NCBI RefSeq assembly: GCF_028009165.1
Contig: NC_079243.1
Location: 3,906,001-3,970,000, forward strand
Reading direction: 5' to 3'
Origin: Akanthomyces muscarius
Lineage: Eukaryota > Ascomycota > Sordariomycetes > Hypocreales > Cordycipitaceae
DNA: 64,000 nt
Positions 31,161 through 42,137 of the stretch are shown here, piece by piece. The notes beneath the pieces were generated by a model. The model was not told the origin of the DNA. It worked only from the letters and a program-made list of their open reading frames with translations, and did not search any database. The translations under genes and the position numbers were made by a program. How positions within the stretch are numbered: the stretch's first letter is position 1; every line of letters starts with the position of its first letter.

Positions 31161-34100
31161 ATGAAGTTTGCCAAAGAGCTCGAGAGAGATGCGGTTCCAG
31201 GTTTGTGGTTTTCCGGCAGCTGTCGCCAAGCACAGCCATAGCTCCATCCTGCTAACCTCGCTTCTTTTTTTTCTTCTTCAGAATGGCGCGTCAAATATCT
31301 CAACTACAAGGCCGGCAAAAAGTACGTCAAGGCCGTCGCCCGCGCCGTCAATAGAGCAAACGGTGCCACACCAAAGCTGCGCAGCAGCAGAGGTACATCT
31401 CTATTCGGACAGGTGCCAAATAGCAATACCCAACAGACCCTTCGAACGACCTTTTCCGATCGCGAGTACCGCCAATCTCTGGCCTCAGTGCCTACATTGT
31501 CGAGCCGCCCGCCCGCCTACACCTCGGGCACGACCCCTTACGAGGTGCGACCGTCGCCAGCCCGCGCTGTGCCCGCAAAGGATATCAAAGGCGGAGAGGA
31601 CGACGCATTGAACCGGTTGCCCGATAACAATCTGCAATATGGGAGCTTCGTCGCCACGCCGCCCAACCCCAGCCCTATAGCCCAACGGGGCACCAGTGGC
31701 GAGTTTGAGCTGCCGGCACCGGCGATGCGCCCCGCGCCGGATGCATCGCCGCCTGACGCTACTGTGCGAACCCACGATTGGGCGCGGAATCTCAAAACGC
31801 CCAGACCGGTCGATAGACGGAACTCTAGCACCATCCTGCCGGTATCGCAGTCCAAGGGCTCGATTGCGTCAGCTTGGGACAAGCGGAAGCGCCGCGGCAG
31901 CACCGATCAGCACCAGCCTTCGCCGCTGCGGCGCATATTTTCGTACTCGCCCACGCTAACACGAGATGCTTCCGTTACGTCATTCGGCCTTGAGCCGTTT
32001 GACCTCATTCGCGAGAGGGAGCATGAATTTTATGATTTTATGGATTCGGAGCTCGATAAAGTCGAGTCTTTCTATAAACTCAAAGAAGAACAGGCAGGCA
32101 GACGACTAGAGCTGCTGCGTGAGCAGCTCCACGAAATGCGCAACCGTCGACTGCAGGAAATTATTCCTCAATCAGGTAACACATCAACACAGGAACACAT
32201 GGCACTGTACGGAAACGACTCGGACAGCGGCACCGATCGAAGCGGCAATCATTGGATGCCGTCCATCAAGACGAAGCTCTTCCCCCCGGGGCCCAACTCC
32301 AAGGCACTCCGCGCCATGCCACACACACCCTACATGGGCGGCCGAGACCCGCAGAGCGAAGGGCACCGCGACTATATTCGCCGGCCCGACGAACAGGACG
32401 TCTCGTACCGCACCGCCAAGCGCAAACTTAAGCTTGCGCTGCAGGAATTCTATCGCGGACTGGAGCTGCTCAAGTCGTACGCGCTGCTCAATCGCACCGC
32501 CTTTCGCAAGATCAACAAGAAATTCGACAAGGCCGTCAATGCGCGCCCGCCGCTGCGGTACGTCAACGAAAAGGTCAACAAGGCCTGGTTCGTCAACAGT
32601 GACTTGCTCGAGGGCCACATCAAGGCTGTTGAAGACCTGTACGCGCGCTACTTTGAGCGCGGCAACCACAAGCTGGCCGCCGGCAAGCTCCGGAGCCTCG
32701 CCAAGAAGTCGAGCGACGAGTCGGGTAGCTCCTTTCTCAACGGCTTTCTCATTGGCACGGGCATCGTCTTTTCCGTCCAGGGCCTCGTCTACGGCGTGCA
32801 GCTGCTGTTTGACAATGATCCGACGGTCAGGCTGCACACGAGCTATCTCATGCAGATTTACGCGGGCTACTTTCTCATGCTGCTCCTCTTTGCCTACTTT
32901 TGCATCAACTGCTACATATGGACCAAATGCAAGGTCAACTACACCTTCATCTTTGAGCTCGACCCCCGCACGCGCATCGACTGGCGTCGCATGGCCGAGT
33001 TTCCCAGCTTCTTTCTGTTCATCTTTGGCGTCGTCATGTGGGCCAACTTTAGCCGGTACGGTAATGAGAGCCTGTATTTGTACTACCCCGTGGTGCTGAT
33101 TGCGTTTACGGCGCTCGTCATTTTCCTCCCGCTGCCCGTGCTCGCCCACAAGAGCCGCCGGTGGTTTGGCTACTCGCACTGGCGTCTGCTCCTCGCAGGC
33201 ATCTACCCGGTCGAGTTTCGCGACTTTTTCTTGGGTGACATGTACTGCTCCCTGACGTACTGTATGGCGAATGTCGAGCTATTCTTTTGTGTATACGCCA
33301 ATAACTGGGAAAATCCGTCGCAGTGCAACTCGAACCACTCACGCGTGCTGGGTTTCCTGACGACGGTGCCGGCGCTGTGGCGTTTTTTTCAGTGTCTTCG
33401 TCGTTACAAGGACACGCGCAACGTCTTTCCGCATCTCGTCAACGGCGGCAAATATTCCATGACGATCTTGTGCAATGTTTTGCTGTCTAATTACCGCATT
33501 CACCGCACAAACACCAACATGGGGCTGTTTATCTTTTTCTCCGTTGTGAACAGTATATATTGCTGTAAGCTACCTTTTCCCCATCTTCCGCCTTTGACAT
33601 TGTACTAACCACCAACAGCCATCTGGGATCTCTTTATGGATTTCTCTCTGCTCCAGTTCCACTCGCGCCATTTCTGGCTGCGTGACATTCTCGCGCTCAA
33701 GTCCAAGTGGCCCTACTACTTTATCATGATCATTGACCCAATTCTCCGGTTCAACTGGATCCTCTACGTGGTCCTGCCGACAGACGCGAACCACTCCACC
33801 GTCTTCTCCTTTGGCGTCGCGATCCTCGAGGTGACGCGCCGCGGCATGTGGGCGTTGTTCCGCGTTGAGAACGAGCACTGCGCCAATGTCGGCCAGTACA
33901 AGGCCTCGCGCGACGTGCCGCTGCCCTACCGCATCGAGCCGTTGATGACGCACACCACCAGTGCGGAAGCGTCGCCTGTGCTTCGCACCAACAGCAAGCA
34001 GGATCCGCAACAGAGCGCCATCGACGACCCTTCCCAGAAGAGAGCAGAGGCTAGCTACTCGTCCTCATCGGCCGACGCCGGTCCGTCCACGTCGGCTTCC

Positions 34101-34538
34101 AGCACCGCACCGCTCAAGCCCAGCTCGCCCGCCGCCGCGCACACACAGACCCACGGCCCGCAGCGGCAGTCCTCGTCCACGGCAGCGGCCACGGGAAGCC
34201 GCCCCGGCGCGTTTTCCACGGCGACGAGCGCCACGGCCGTCGCGAGCAGCACCTCGCAGGGCCTGTTTCGGCGCCGCACCGACTCGACGCGCACCTTTTC
34301 CAAGATGCTTGCCGACGCGCACACGCAGGATTTCGAAAAGAAGCGCAAGAAGAAGAAATCCGATGGCGTCGACGGGGAGCATAGCTCTGGTGTCGCCGGC
34401 GTCGACAGCGACGACGGCGATGACGACGAGGATGACAGCGATGACGATGATCTGGCGGATGAGCGCGTCGCGGTGCGTGAGAGCACGCGGTTAATGCGGA
34501 GGGGTGAAGGCAGCGCGATTATGGAAGAGGATGTGTAA
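31161..34538 (+). CDS. SPX-EXS phosphate exporter, Syg1/Xpr1 family
   Basis: Three exons (31161-31200, 31282-33564, 33619-34538) give 1080 residues. The 40-nt first exon encodes the SPX start (MKFAKELERDAVPEWR); exon 2 continues WRVKYLNYKAGKKYVKAV. The SPX domain is interrupted by ~200 Ser/Pro-rich residues before it resumes at EREHEFYDFMDSELDKVESFY (~residue 255) and KLALQEFYRGLELLKSYALLN, then RKINKKFDK, the inositol-polyphosphate-sensing lysines. Membrane helices start at ~residue 500 and carry the EXS domain (FRDFFLGDMYCSLTYCM, then NSHRIH-type segments and FWLRDILALKSKWPYY). The C-terminal ~170 residues are Ser/Ala-rich and then acidic. The family exports phosphate under SPX control. The position of the protein, at the plasma membrane or Golgi, is not visible from sequence. 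Confidence 0.93.
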
Positions 34539-35194
34539 AGATTTTTTTCCGAGGCAAGCAAGAAGAAGAAGAATCCATGGCTTGGTTTCTTCCCATCTGC
34601 GCTTCGACAAGATGGCGTATTCTTTTTTCACCTTTTCTGGGATAGACTGGGACGTACGTTTTCTTCTTTTACATGGTTACTCGTCGCGGTCCTATGATCC
34701 ACTTCGAGAGTTTTTGATACTTGCGTACGCATAGCACACTCACACACAACCTGTACTCTATAGCATTACGAACATATATAATGTCTTTTTTCTTTTCCCC
34801 ATTCTCCTTGCCCAACTGGTCCTAGAGATAGATTGAACGTTTGGACGTCGGAAAGGGGAGTGCCGACCTTGTCGACTGTAATATCTTTTGGGCACTCGCA
34901 TTCTAAATTGAATGCCGCTGAGATCTCTTTACTTTTGCATAGTCACATGTTTATTTCATTCGTGTCTTTTCGCGCGACACCCGACATTGGCAGTATGAGG
35001 ACAGAATCAGCAAATCTGTTTGCATAGCGGACAACAGTACGCTGGCATTATTACCCGTGCGGAGTGAATTGGGCGCTTTTCCTACGAGGTTTCTCAAGGG
35101 CCTGTATGGGATGTGTGCCCTTTTTTTTTTTTTAAATTCTTTAGTATTTCAAACTCTAGTCCCTTGTGCGATGATGCTGCTGCGCTGTCCTGGC
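34539..35194. other. intergenic between convergent genes
   Basis: It contains the 3' flanks of SYG1 and the small gene ending at 35195, with a 13-nt T run at 35121-35133. No gene was recognised. Confidence 0.5.
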
Positions 35195-35622
35195 CTAAAC
35201 TCCATACTTTTTCTCCTTGTCCGCGATGGGGAAATCGCTGCCAGTGGTCCCCTTGTACTTGTCGCGGATGTAGTCGGAGACGGCCTCGTCCTTGGCCTGC
35301 TCGGCCGCGGTCTCGTTGCTCTGCTGGCCCTGGCCAAGCACCTTTTCCTGCACGAAATCGACGGCCTGGCCGCCAGACGAAGATTAGCAAACAAGCCTTG
35401 CGGGATGGACGCCGACGCGTGGCGATGCAGTATGGCGTCGCGCCTCGGGTGGGGGAGAGCGAGATGGGGGCAGAATGCCCGTACCTTGTCCAGTCCATCT
35501 TCCTGCTGCTCCGACTTTTCGCCGCCACCTGCGGCGTTGTTGATGGTGTCCATGAACTTGTTGGACTCGCCGCCCTCTTTGTTGTTGAGGCTGCCGCCGG
35601 CGGCTTTGAGAATGCTGTCCAT
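35195..35622 (-). CDS. small conserved soluble fungal protein, function unknown
   Basis: Exon 1 (35622-35485) and exon 2 (35365-35195) join across a 119-nt intron that contains a GCTAAT branch site, giving 102 residues. The protein starts MDSILKAAGGSLNN, continues KFMDTINNAAGGG and, after a Glu/Gln-rich linker, DGLDKAVDFVQEKVLGQGQQ, DEAVSDYIRDKYKGTTGSDF and a basic tail. Two amphipathic helices separated by a Gly/Asn-rich linker are expected; no signal peptide or membrane segment is present. I recognise it as a small protein type shared by many moulds, in which the ends MDSILKAA and YIRDKYKxxTGxDFP are kept. No biochemical role is known to me; stress response is a guess. Confidence 0.72.
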
Positions 35623-36360
35623 GGCTGGGTGTGGGGTGGTGCGAGTCGAGAAGGGGTTCCTGCTAGAGTTATGGGCGAAGAAGACCAAGAAAACTCAAGA
35701 AAGTGTCAAGAAAGACTTGGAAAGTTTCCTGCCCTTTTTCTCGGGGAGGGGGCCGTTTTTAAAAAAAGAGGCGATTCGATCTAGACGGACGGACCGTCAT
35801 GACGTCGTGATGTGCCGCCTGGACGATGGTGCACTCGCCCTGCAGATAGATGGGCGTGCAGATCCATGGGACTAACGCAGCACACGACAGCTTTTGGGCG
35901 CGAGCTAAGCTGCAAAAACCTGGAGCAAAGGTGGCGGCGGCGGGGGAGCTTAATTGGCAAAAGTGGGCAGGAATGCTGGTACAGCTGAAGCTGGCGAAGC
36001 TTAAATTTTAGGGAGGCATAGCCATCGCTGGTACTGGTAAATGCCTTGACTGTGGCCGGATAAGAAGCAAGTCTTAAACAGTGCGGGGAAGAGAATTTTG
36101 TGTGAAAATCCTCAAATGCCGCTACGGGACGAACGCGACCTAGAACTCGTACACTGACCATCAGCCTAAAGATGTCGTAAAACCGTCATTGTGTATCCAA
36201 ACTTGTCATGTAAAAAATTGCCATGCTCTGTTCATTTCTATATCGTCTATGCACCCCACCACGCCTCCTATATCCATCTATCCGTGCCTATATTGTCCCT
36301 CGCTGGTATATACAAATTATGCTCAAGTCGAAATCAGTCTGTTTCATACAGTGGCTGCAG
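35623..36360. other. intergenic region
   Basis: It holds the upstream region of the small gene and the 3' flank of the aminopeptidase gene. Nothing else was recognised. Confidence 0.5.
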
Positions 36361-38164
36361 CTAATGCTCCCACTCGCCGTCCACCGTTTCCCAGTGGTCC
36401 AGGAAGCCCTTGAAGAACTGCACGCCCAGGCCGGGGTCGAGCGAGCCGGTGGTGGCCCGGACCGAGTGCATGCTCAACTGGGGCATGCCGGCGTCGGCGG
36501 CCTTGCAGCCCATGAAGCTGGAGAGCATGGGGCCGATGGTGCCGCCGGAGCGGGAGTCGTTGCGGATCTGGAAGGGCTGGAGGCGGTGGTCGACGAGCTC
36601 GGCGACGCGGGACAGGATGGCCGTGGAGACTGCGTCGGTGGTCATGTGGCCGTTGGAGTCGCCGGCGACGACGATGCCGACGTTGAGCTGCGGCGTGTGA
36701 TCGGGTAGGTACTCGCCGAGAAAGTTGGGGTTGCCGGCGTGCGAGACGTCGGCGGAGAGGAGGAACGACTTGGCGTAGACCTGGCCCTGGAGGCCGGGCC
36801 CGTACGTGTCCGGGTTGAGCGCCTCGACAGTGCGCTCGACGACCGAGGGGAGGAACGAGCCGCCGGCGCCCTGGCGCAGCTTGGAGCCAATCTCCTCGTC
36901 GTCAAAGAGCGCCGTCATCTTGACGTACGTGTCGTCCTCGTCGTCGTCGGTGGCGAGGAGGCCCATGAGGGCGCCCCACGAGCAGAGCTTGTCGTCGATG
37001 CGGCCGGCTGAGATCATGTCGCGGTCGAGGCCGATGGTCTGGGCGGGCTGCGCGTCGTAGAGCTCGAGCTCCCAGTTGACAATGTCGGTGTACGACTTGA
37101 CGCCGAGCTCCTTGGAGATGAGCTTGACCAGCTTGGGTGGCTGGGTGTTGACAAAGGCGCCCTCGGGCCCGAGGCGCTCGGTCTGGGCATTGTCGCCGGT
37201 GCTCTCGAGGCCGACGACGGGGACGGCCTGCGTCTCCTTGTTCTTTTGGCCCATCATGCCGACGCCAAAGTGCGGCGCGAGCGTGGGGATCTTGGCAATG
37301 GGCCAGTCGAGGCGGACGAGGCGCGACGAGGTCTTGCCAGTCTTGGGGTCGCGCACGATGACGCGGCCACCGATGGCCAGGTCGCGATCCCACCAGGTCT
37401 CGTTGAGGGCGCCGGCGTAGGGCGCGACGCCGAGCTGCAGGAAGCCGGCCTTGTTGGGCTTGGTGCTGACAGGCTTAAGGCGCGCGGTGAGGGCGTCAAT
37501 GTGGCCACCGACCATGGCGAAGCCGGGGGCCTGGCCGGTCTTGTAGCCACGGCCAACGGCAAAGGCAATGATGGAGCTGCCGTTGCGGGAGACATAGTAC
37601 TTGCCACCAGCATGGATCTTGCCGGCCCAAGACTCGCGAGAGGGGAGCTACAGGAAATATTGTTAATACGGAGCAAACAGGGAAGGCAAATACTTCTGGC
37701 GCGCTCACCTCTTGATAGCCGGCGCTGTGGAGCTTGGTCTTGCAGTAGTCGACGGTGTGGAAGACGGTCGGGTTCTCGGTCAGAAAGTCGCAAAAGGGCT
37801 TGGTAAAGGCCTCGGGCTTGGTGGCGGCGACCTGGCAGAGGCGGCAGTCGTCGTCGTTGTCGAGGTGCCAGTTGATCTGGGACACCTCGTGCGGCCGCAG
37901 CTGGGCGATGCAGGTGGTGCAGGCACGGTTGTCGCGGACGCTGCGGCCGTCCATGTCGGCGAGGAGGAAGCACTGCGATGCCTTGGACGTGGTCGAGGCG
38001 GTGCTGCGGCTGTTGCGGGCGACGTCGCTGGGAGTCGCGGGGCCCATGGCCGCTGGGTTGGCGAAGTCGTAGAATGCCGCGGGCGATGATGTTGATGCCG
38101 GCGACTGGCGAACGGGCAGCGTCGAGTATGAGTCGACGACGGACGAGGGCGAGCGGCGTGTCAT
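36361..38164 (-). CDS. vacuolar aspartyl aminopeptidase, M18 (Ape1/Lap4-like), with CxxC-rich extension
   Basis: Exon 1 (38164-37709) and exon 2 (37647-36361) join in phase across a 61-nt intron to give 580 residues. The M18 catalytic domain begins near residue 117 (FTKPFCDFLTENPTVFHTVDY). The two-metal site is visible as GGHIDA, RIDDKLCSWGAL, FDDEEIGS, SADVSHAGNP and LSMHSVRAT. Substrate-side segments such as GVAPYAGALNETWWDRDL match aminopeptidase I rather than cytosolic Ape4. Ape1 enzymes remove N-terminal residues inside the vacuole after delivery by a selective autophagy (Cvt-like) route, using an N-terminal propeptide. Here the first ~115 residues include a Ser/Thr-rich stretch and then C82-x2-C85-x21-C107-x2-C110, a pattern I do not know from this family. 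Later in-frame ATGs cannot be excluded as starts. Confidence 0.9.
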
Positions 38165-39291
38165 GATGTTCGGGCCGGGGGGTTGTAGAATTCGGGAGAT
38201 GCGTAGATGGAAAAGGTGTGGAGGAGGAAGAAGGGAGAAAACGAGAATGTCAAGAGGTGGATAGAGAATATTTAAGAGAGCAGGAGGAAGAAGCTACTTG
38301 CGTAGTGGCAGTACGTTACGGTGTAGGTTCTGGCGCGGCGGCTCGAAGCTCCGAAAGCGTCGTTGGGAATTGGTTGGGTTGGCTTGGCTGTCTTGGTGGG
38401 ATTGGCGGGGATGTTGCCTTATCGCAGCTGACACCCCCAGCTTTTAGTGCATTTTTAGGTGCCTCCAGGGTCTCGGCACAGGGGATTGGGGCGGCGGATG
38501 GTGTGCTGCCCGGCCACTGAGAGCGCTGTATTCTGCTGCAGGGCGCTGTAGACGGCTAGCGTTTAGTGGCTGCCGGGCCATTTACAGCGGGTGTCCCCCA
38601 GCCTCCCATTGTCTCAGTGGCTGGCGCCCGCCTGACCTTCCGCATACGGGCTGGCTGCACGAGGTCTCGGATCCGCCCCTGCGACACGTACCCGAAGACG
38701 GCCGCCGTGAGCGGGATGCAGAGCCGCTCAGTTGGGGGCCTCTTTGTACTTGCTCTGCGCAGATACCATGTGTCTAATATTGTCGAGTCGGCTTGAATGG
38801 ACGGAGCTGAACAGGAGACATGATGCACACACAATGTCTGGGAGGTGGCGTGACACTGGCCACCCCATGCCAACTCGGGTTCGCTGCCGAGGGTAAATAC
38901 TCCGATGAAACTAAAATAAAAATAACGCTCATATCCAGAGGCTGTCTCGCACGATTTTACCAACAATACTGTGTTTCCAGTCTCGCTTGAGCTGGTCGCT
39001 TTGCTGAATACTGCTACCATCACAGTGGCTCGAGGTCACACGGAGCTTTGCCAACCATGGCGTAATCTTTTTACTCTTAGTTAAGGAATCATTGACGCAC
39101 TCAGGGATCGAAAAAGGAAGCAAGCATTGACAATAAAATGAATTAATTATTAGTGCTACTCATCTAAAACAACGCTTCATGCTATGCAAGATAAAGGATC
39201 GACTACCTACTCGAGGTGAACACCGCATACAAGACTCTCCGCCACCATTTTTCTACTAGTTATACAACAAAACTCCCCTTCCGCTTTCCAC
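38165..39291. other. intergenic region
   Basis: It holds the aminopeptidase promoter, with purine-rich sense tracts at 38215-38300, and the 3' flank of the secreted-protein gene. Nothing else was recognised. Confidence 0.5.
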
Positions 39292-40011
39292 TTAAGCGGA
39301 GCTGTACTTGGACCAGTCAATCGAGCTGACATCCTTGTAGCAGTTGACAGTGGCCGCCAGGTCGTGGCTCGACTGCGAGCCGGCGGGCAGGTCGTTGAGC
39401 TTGGCGCACTGCGGCAGCAGGCGGAGCGGCGCGCAGCCCTCGGGGATGTTGTGCTCCATCTTGCCGTCCTTGGTGACGGTCGTCTGCGCCTGCTTGATGA
39501 CGACAAACTCCTTGCCGCCGTAGTACGCGAGCGGCTCCTTGCACGCGACGTACGTGGTCGGGTACAGCTCGGGGATGGGGTTGGGGAACGCCGTCACGCC
39601 GATGCGGTAGTTGCCCTCGCCGCCGTTGCCGGCGTTGAGGAACAGCGTCGAGAGCGTCTCGGAGCCCTCGTCCTTGACGAGGGAGAGCACCTCGGGGAAG
39701 GGCGGGCTGCCGCCGTCCGAGACGGTGTTGGAGTTGCCGAAGCGCACCTCGAGGCCGGTGCCGTTGACGTAAAAGGTGCGCGCGGAGCCGGCGTCGGCGG
39801 TCTGGCCGACGTAGTTGAAGGGCGGGCCGACGTGGATCGAGGTGATGAAGCTGCCGTGCACCGAGGGGCTGAGGTCCTTGCTGGCGTCCGTCACGTTGAG
39901 CACCAGGTTGAAGGCGTTGGAGGTGGTGAACTCGGGGTAGACGGGGGCGGGGACGGTGGGAGCGGCGGCGGCGAGGCCGGCGAGACCGACAGCGGCAATG
40001 GGGGCAATCAT
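39292..40011 (-). CDS. secreted protein of the DUF7907-like fungal family
   Basis: From the ATG at 40011 the product has 239 residues. It starts with a signal peptide (MIAPIAAVGLAGLAAAAP). An in-frame ATG at 40128 would add 39 residues rich in Ser/Thr before the signal and is rejected. The core reads FNLVLNVTDASKDLSPSVHG, then FITSIHVGPPFNYVGQT, RTFYVNGTGLEVRFG and YRIGVTAFPNPIPELYPTTY, a pattern I recognise from abundant small secreted ascomycete proteins (DUF7907). Three cysteines occur in the C-terminal half and several NxS/T sequons are present. The biological role is unknown. A TATA-like TAGTATAAAG lies near 40153-40159, about 145 nt upstream. Confidence 0.75.
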   Translation of the reverse strand: MIAPIAAVGLAGLAAAAPTVPAPVYPEFTTSNAFNLVLNVTDASKDLSPSVHGSFITSIHVGPPFNYVGQTADAGSARTFYVNGTGLEVRFGNSNTVSDGGSPPFPEVLSLVKDEGSETLSTLFLNAGNGGEGNYRIGVTAFPNPIPELYPTTYVACKEPLAYYGGKEFVVIKQAQTTVTKDGKMEHNIPEGCAPLRLLPQCAKLNDLPAGSQSSHDLAATVNCYKDVSSIDWSKYSSA

Positions 40012-42137
40012 TTTGATGGTTGTGGTGGTTGTGGTTGTGTGTCGGAAGAGAGGAGTGTAGAGTTGTGGAATTGAAGCCGGGGATGCTTGAGTGGATGAGG
40101 CTGTTGATGATGATTTCAAAAAGACCACTTGAAGGGTGGGAGTCGTCCTCCTTTATACTAGAAGCTCAGGCATAGCACACATATTCCGAAAAGAACTTTG
40201 TGATCTTGTTTCTGAGCGGTTCCCGGCCGGCACTGGAGCCAGCCATCACCATTCATTGGTGGCAATGCCCTCTGTCCTCTGCTCACGCCAAGCGATCGAC
40301 CCGGGGGCGGCGCACGCTCACAGCGATACCCTTGGTGATACGAGATATTGGGGGTCCCTTGTGGGCGCCCTGTCGTCATTCCCGCTGCCTCTTCCTTCTT
40401 TCGGACGCTAGGCAAAGTCCATTGGGCCAAGGGAGCCCGCTCCGTCAGCTCGTATCGAAAGGGTTCCCCCCATCATGGATGGGCAGGGCGGAAATGCTCA
40501 GCCGTGTGTCATGGCAGTATTACAGGGCAGAAAAGTGAAGCTGTGGTTTTCCGTTGCTGGCATTACTACTCAGTAGATTGCTTAGTTTCCATTGTCTGTT
40601 GACACGGCAGTCCTCGTCCGAAAGTCGGGGGTTTTTTTTCCACAGGGGGACAATTGCATCTTAGTTGGCTAACCAGGCAACTAACTAGTTACGCCGTCCT
40701 TGTACCTCTCTGATCTTTGTGCAGTCTCGGCAATCCAGTGTCGTTACGTCAAATCCAGAGAATTCTGCTCATCAACACCAACCGGAAAATAAATTCGGCA
40801 AGGCTTTCATCACAGCCTTGCAGCGATCAAGCGGCTCCCGGAAATCCCTTCACCAGCCGGAGCACTCGGCCGGGCCTAAAAAAACTAAGCTGGGTGAAAG
40901 GGCAGAAAACCTACGTCATTTTTCGACTTATATCCGCTGCCAAGGAGGCAGTGCGCACGCATCGCTCTCGACTACTACATTCGGCAAAGATCCATTCTAC
41001 GCAGCATTCAAGTCTTAGTTGCGATTCCTATTATTAGACGCCTATCAAAAATGTAATCTACATCATTGTTTATTTTGCGAGTTGCTAGAGAACGTTGTTG
41101 AAGCGACCTCTGGGGTCCTGCGGTCAGCGCTACGCGTTGGACTACCAGAATTGGCAACGGTCTAATTCCGCATTCCACTTTCTTTGCAATTCATGTTTTA
41201 CATCGTCTAGAAAGTAGAAAGTTTATCATAGTTTTGCTGAATTGCTACACAAGGTCATGGGAGTGGCACACTGGTCAGCCTCTGGGTCAGGTCGTGTATC
41301 CTCGTCATAGCTGCTCAACAAGAATTGCATATCCAGGCTTGGGGAGCGGAAGACGCAGTCTCTCCGGAAATATGCTGAGCACCAGCCGAGGTTGATGCGG
41401 CCCGAGTTATGGTACGTTTGGTGAAACAGAAGCATCGCGAAATTGGTCCAGGGTAGCCATTGTCATCGCAACCATAACCACAGCAATCATTCTTGTAACA
41501 GGTTTCCTCCAGTTGAAACCCCTGCATTGTGTTATTTCCTACCCTTTTACAGAAGCAAGAATTATGCGGTTGCGCCAACTACATCTCTAGGGCGGCAAGC
41601 AACGTGTTGTGGAAACGTCGGCTCGTTGTGGACGAGTATTTTCGACGCGTTTACTTTCGCATGATGTTTCTAGGCCTGCTATGCAAGAGCATATGAAAAA
41701 GTCACACTTGAGAAAGTGAAATCGAGCGACTGAGTCAATTTCAACTACCTTGGACTCCGTAGAGTTACTATAAACGAAGAACGTGGTGGTGCGTTACGGA
41801 TTGATGCGCTGCGACCGCGGCCGCCCGCTTCTACAGAAATTCGCCACATCACACGCGTTGCTTATTTCTTATTTGTTTACATTATTGAATAAAATAGGAA
41901 GGCTTAATAGCATACATGGATATCTTTTCTAAACTCTGTAACCCGACTCAAAACTTGGTAAACCCAGCTCTGGAGCAAAAGCTCCATGCTTCCCACCGCA
42001 GCGAATCATTTACATTCTCTCCATTTGACCATCTGTGGCATTCTCTTCTCATATGTTTGTGATGCATTCGTCTTTCTCGCTAGTTCGGCCAATCAAACCA
42101 GCTGTGGGGAGCCGCCCTTTGCTACAGACTCTCCAAT
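40012..42137. other. 2.1-kb intergenic region with one candidate cysteine-rich gene
   Basis: Apart from the candidate at 41226-41578, no coding signal is supported. 41860-41930 is AT-rich. Confidence 0.4.
41226..41578 (-). pseudogene. candidate cryptic cysteine-rich small protein or relic
   Basis: Two minus-strand frames join in phase if a 41-nt intron (41415-41375, donor GTACCA, acceptor CTCAG) is removed. The product would read CFCKRVGN, then EETCYKNDCCGYGCDDNGYPG, RCFCFTK and YFRRDCVFRSPSLDMQF, and end with CATPMTLC. It is dense in cysteines like small secreted fungal proteins. However, the only ATG in this frame (41524) gives no signal peptide, and the intron is short. An upstream exon may be missing, or the gene may be decayed. 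Confidence 0.25.

Noticed and set aside
39364..40074. Plus-strand Gly/Ala/Val-rich frame of 236 codons
   Set aside because: It is antisense to the secreted DUF7907-like gene and has no signal, motif or promoter.
41098..41180. tRNA-like string (GGTCAGCGCTACGCGTTGG, later TCTAATTCCG)
   Set aside because: It briefly resembles the D and T arms of a tRNA, but I could not pair an acceptor stem or a proper GGTTCGANTCC B box.
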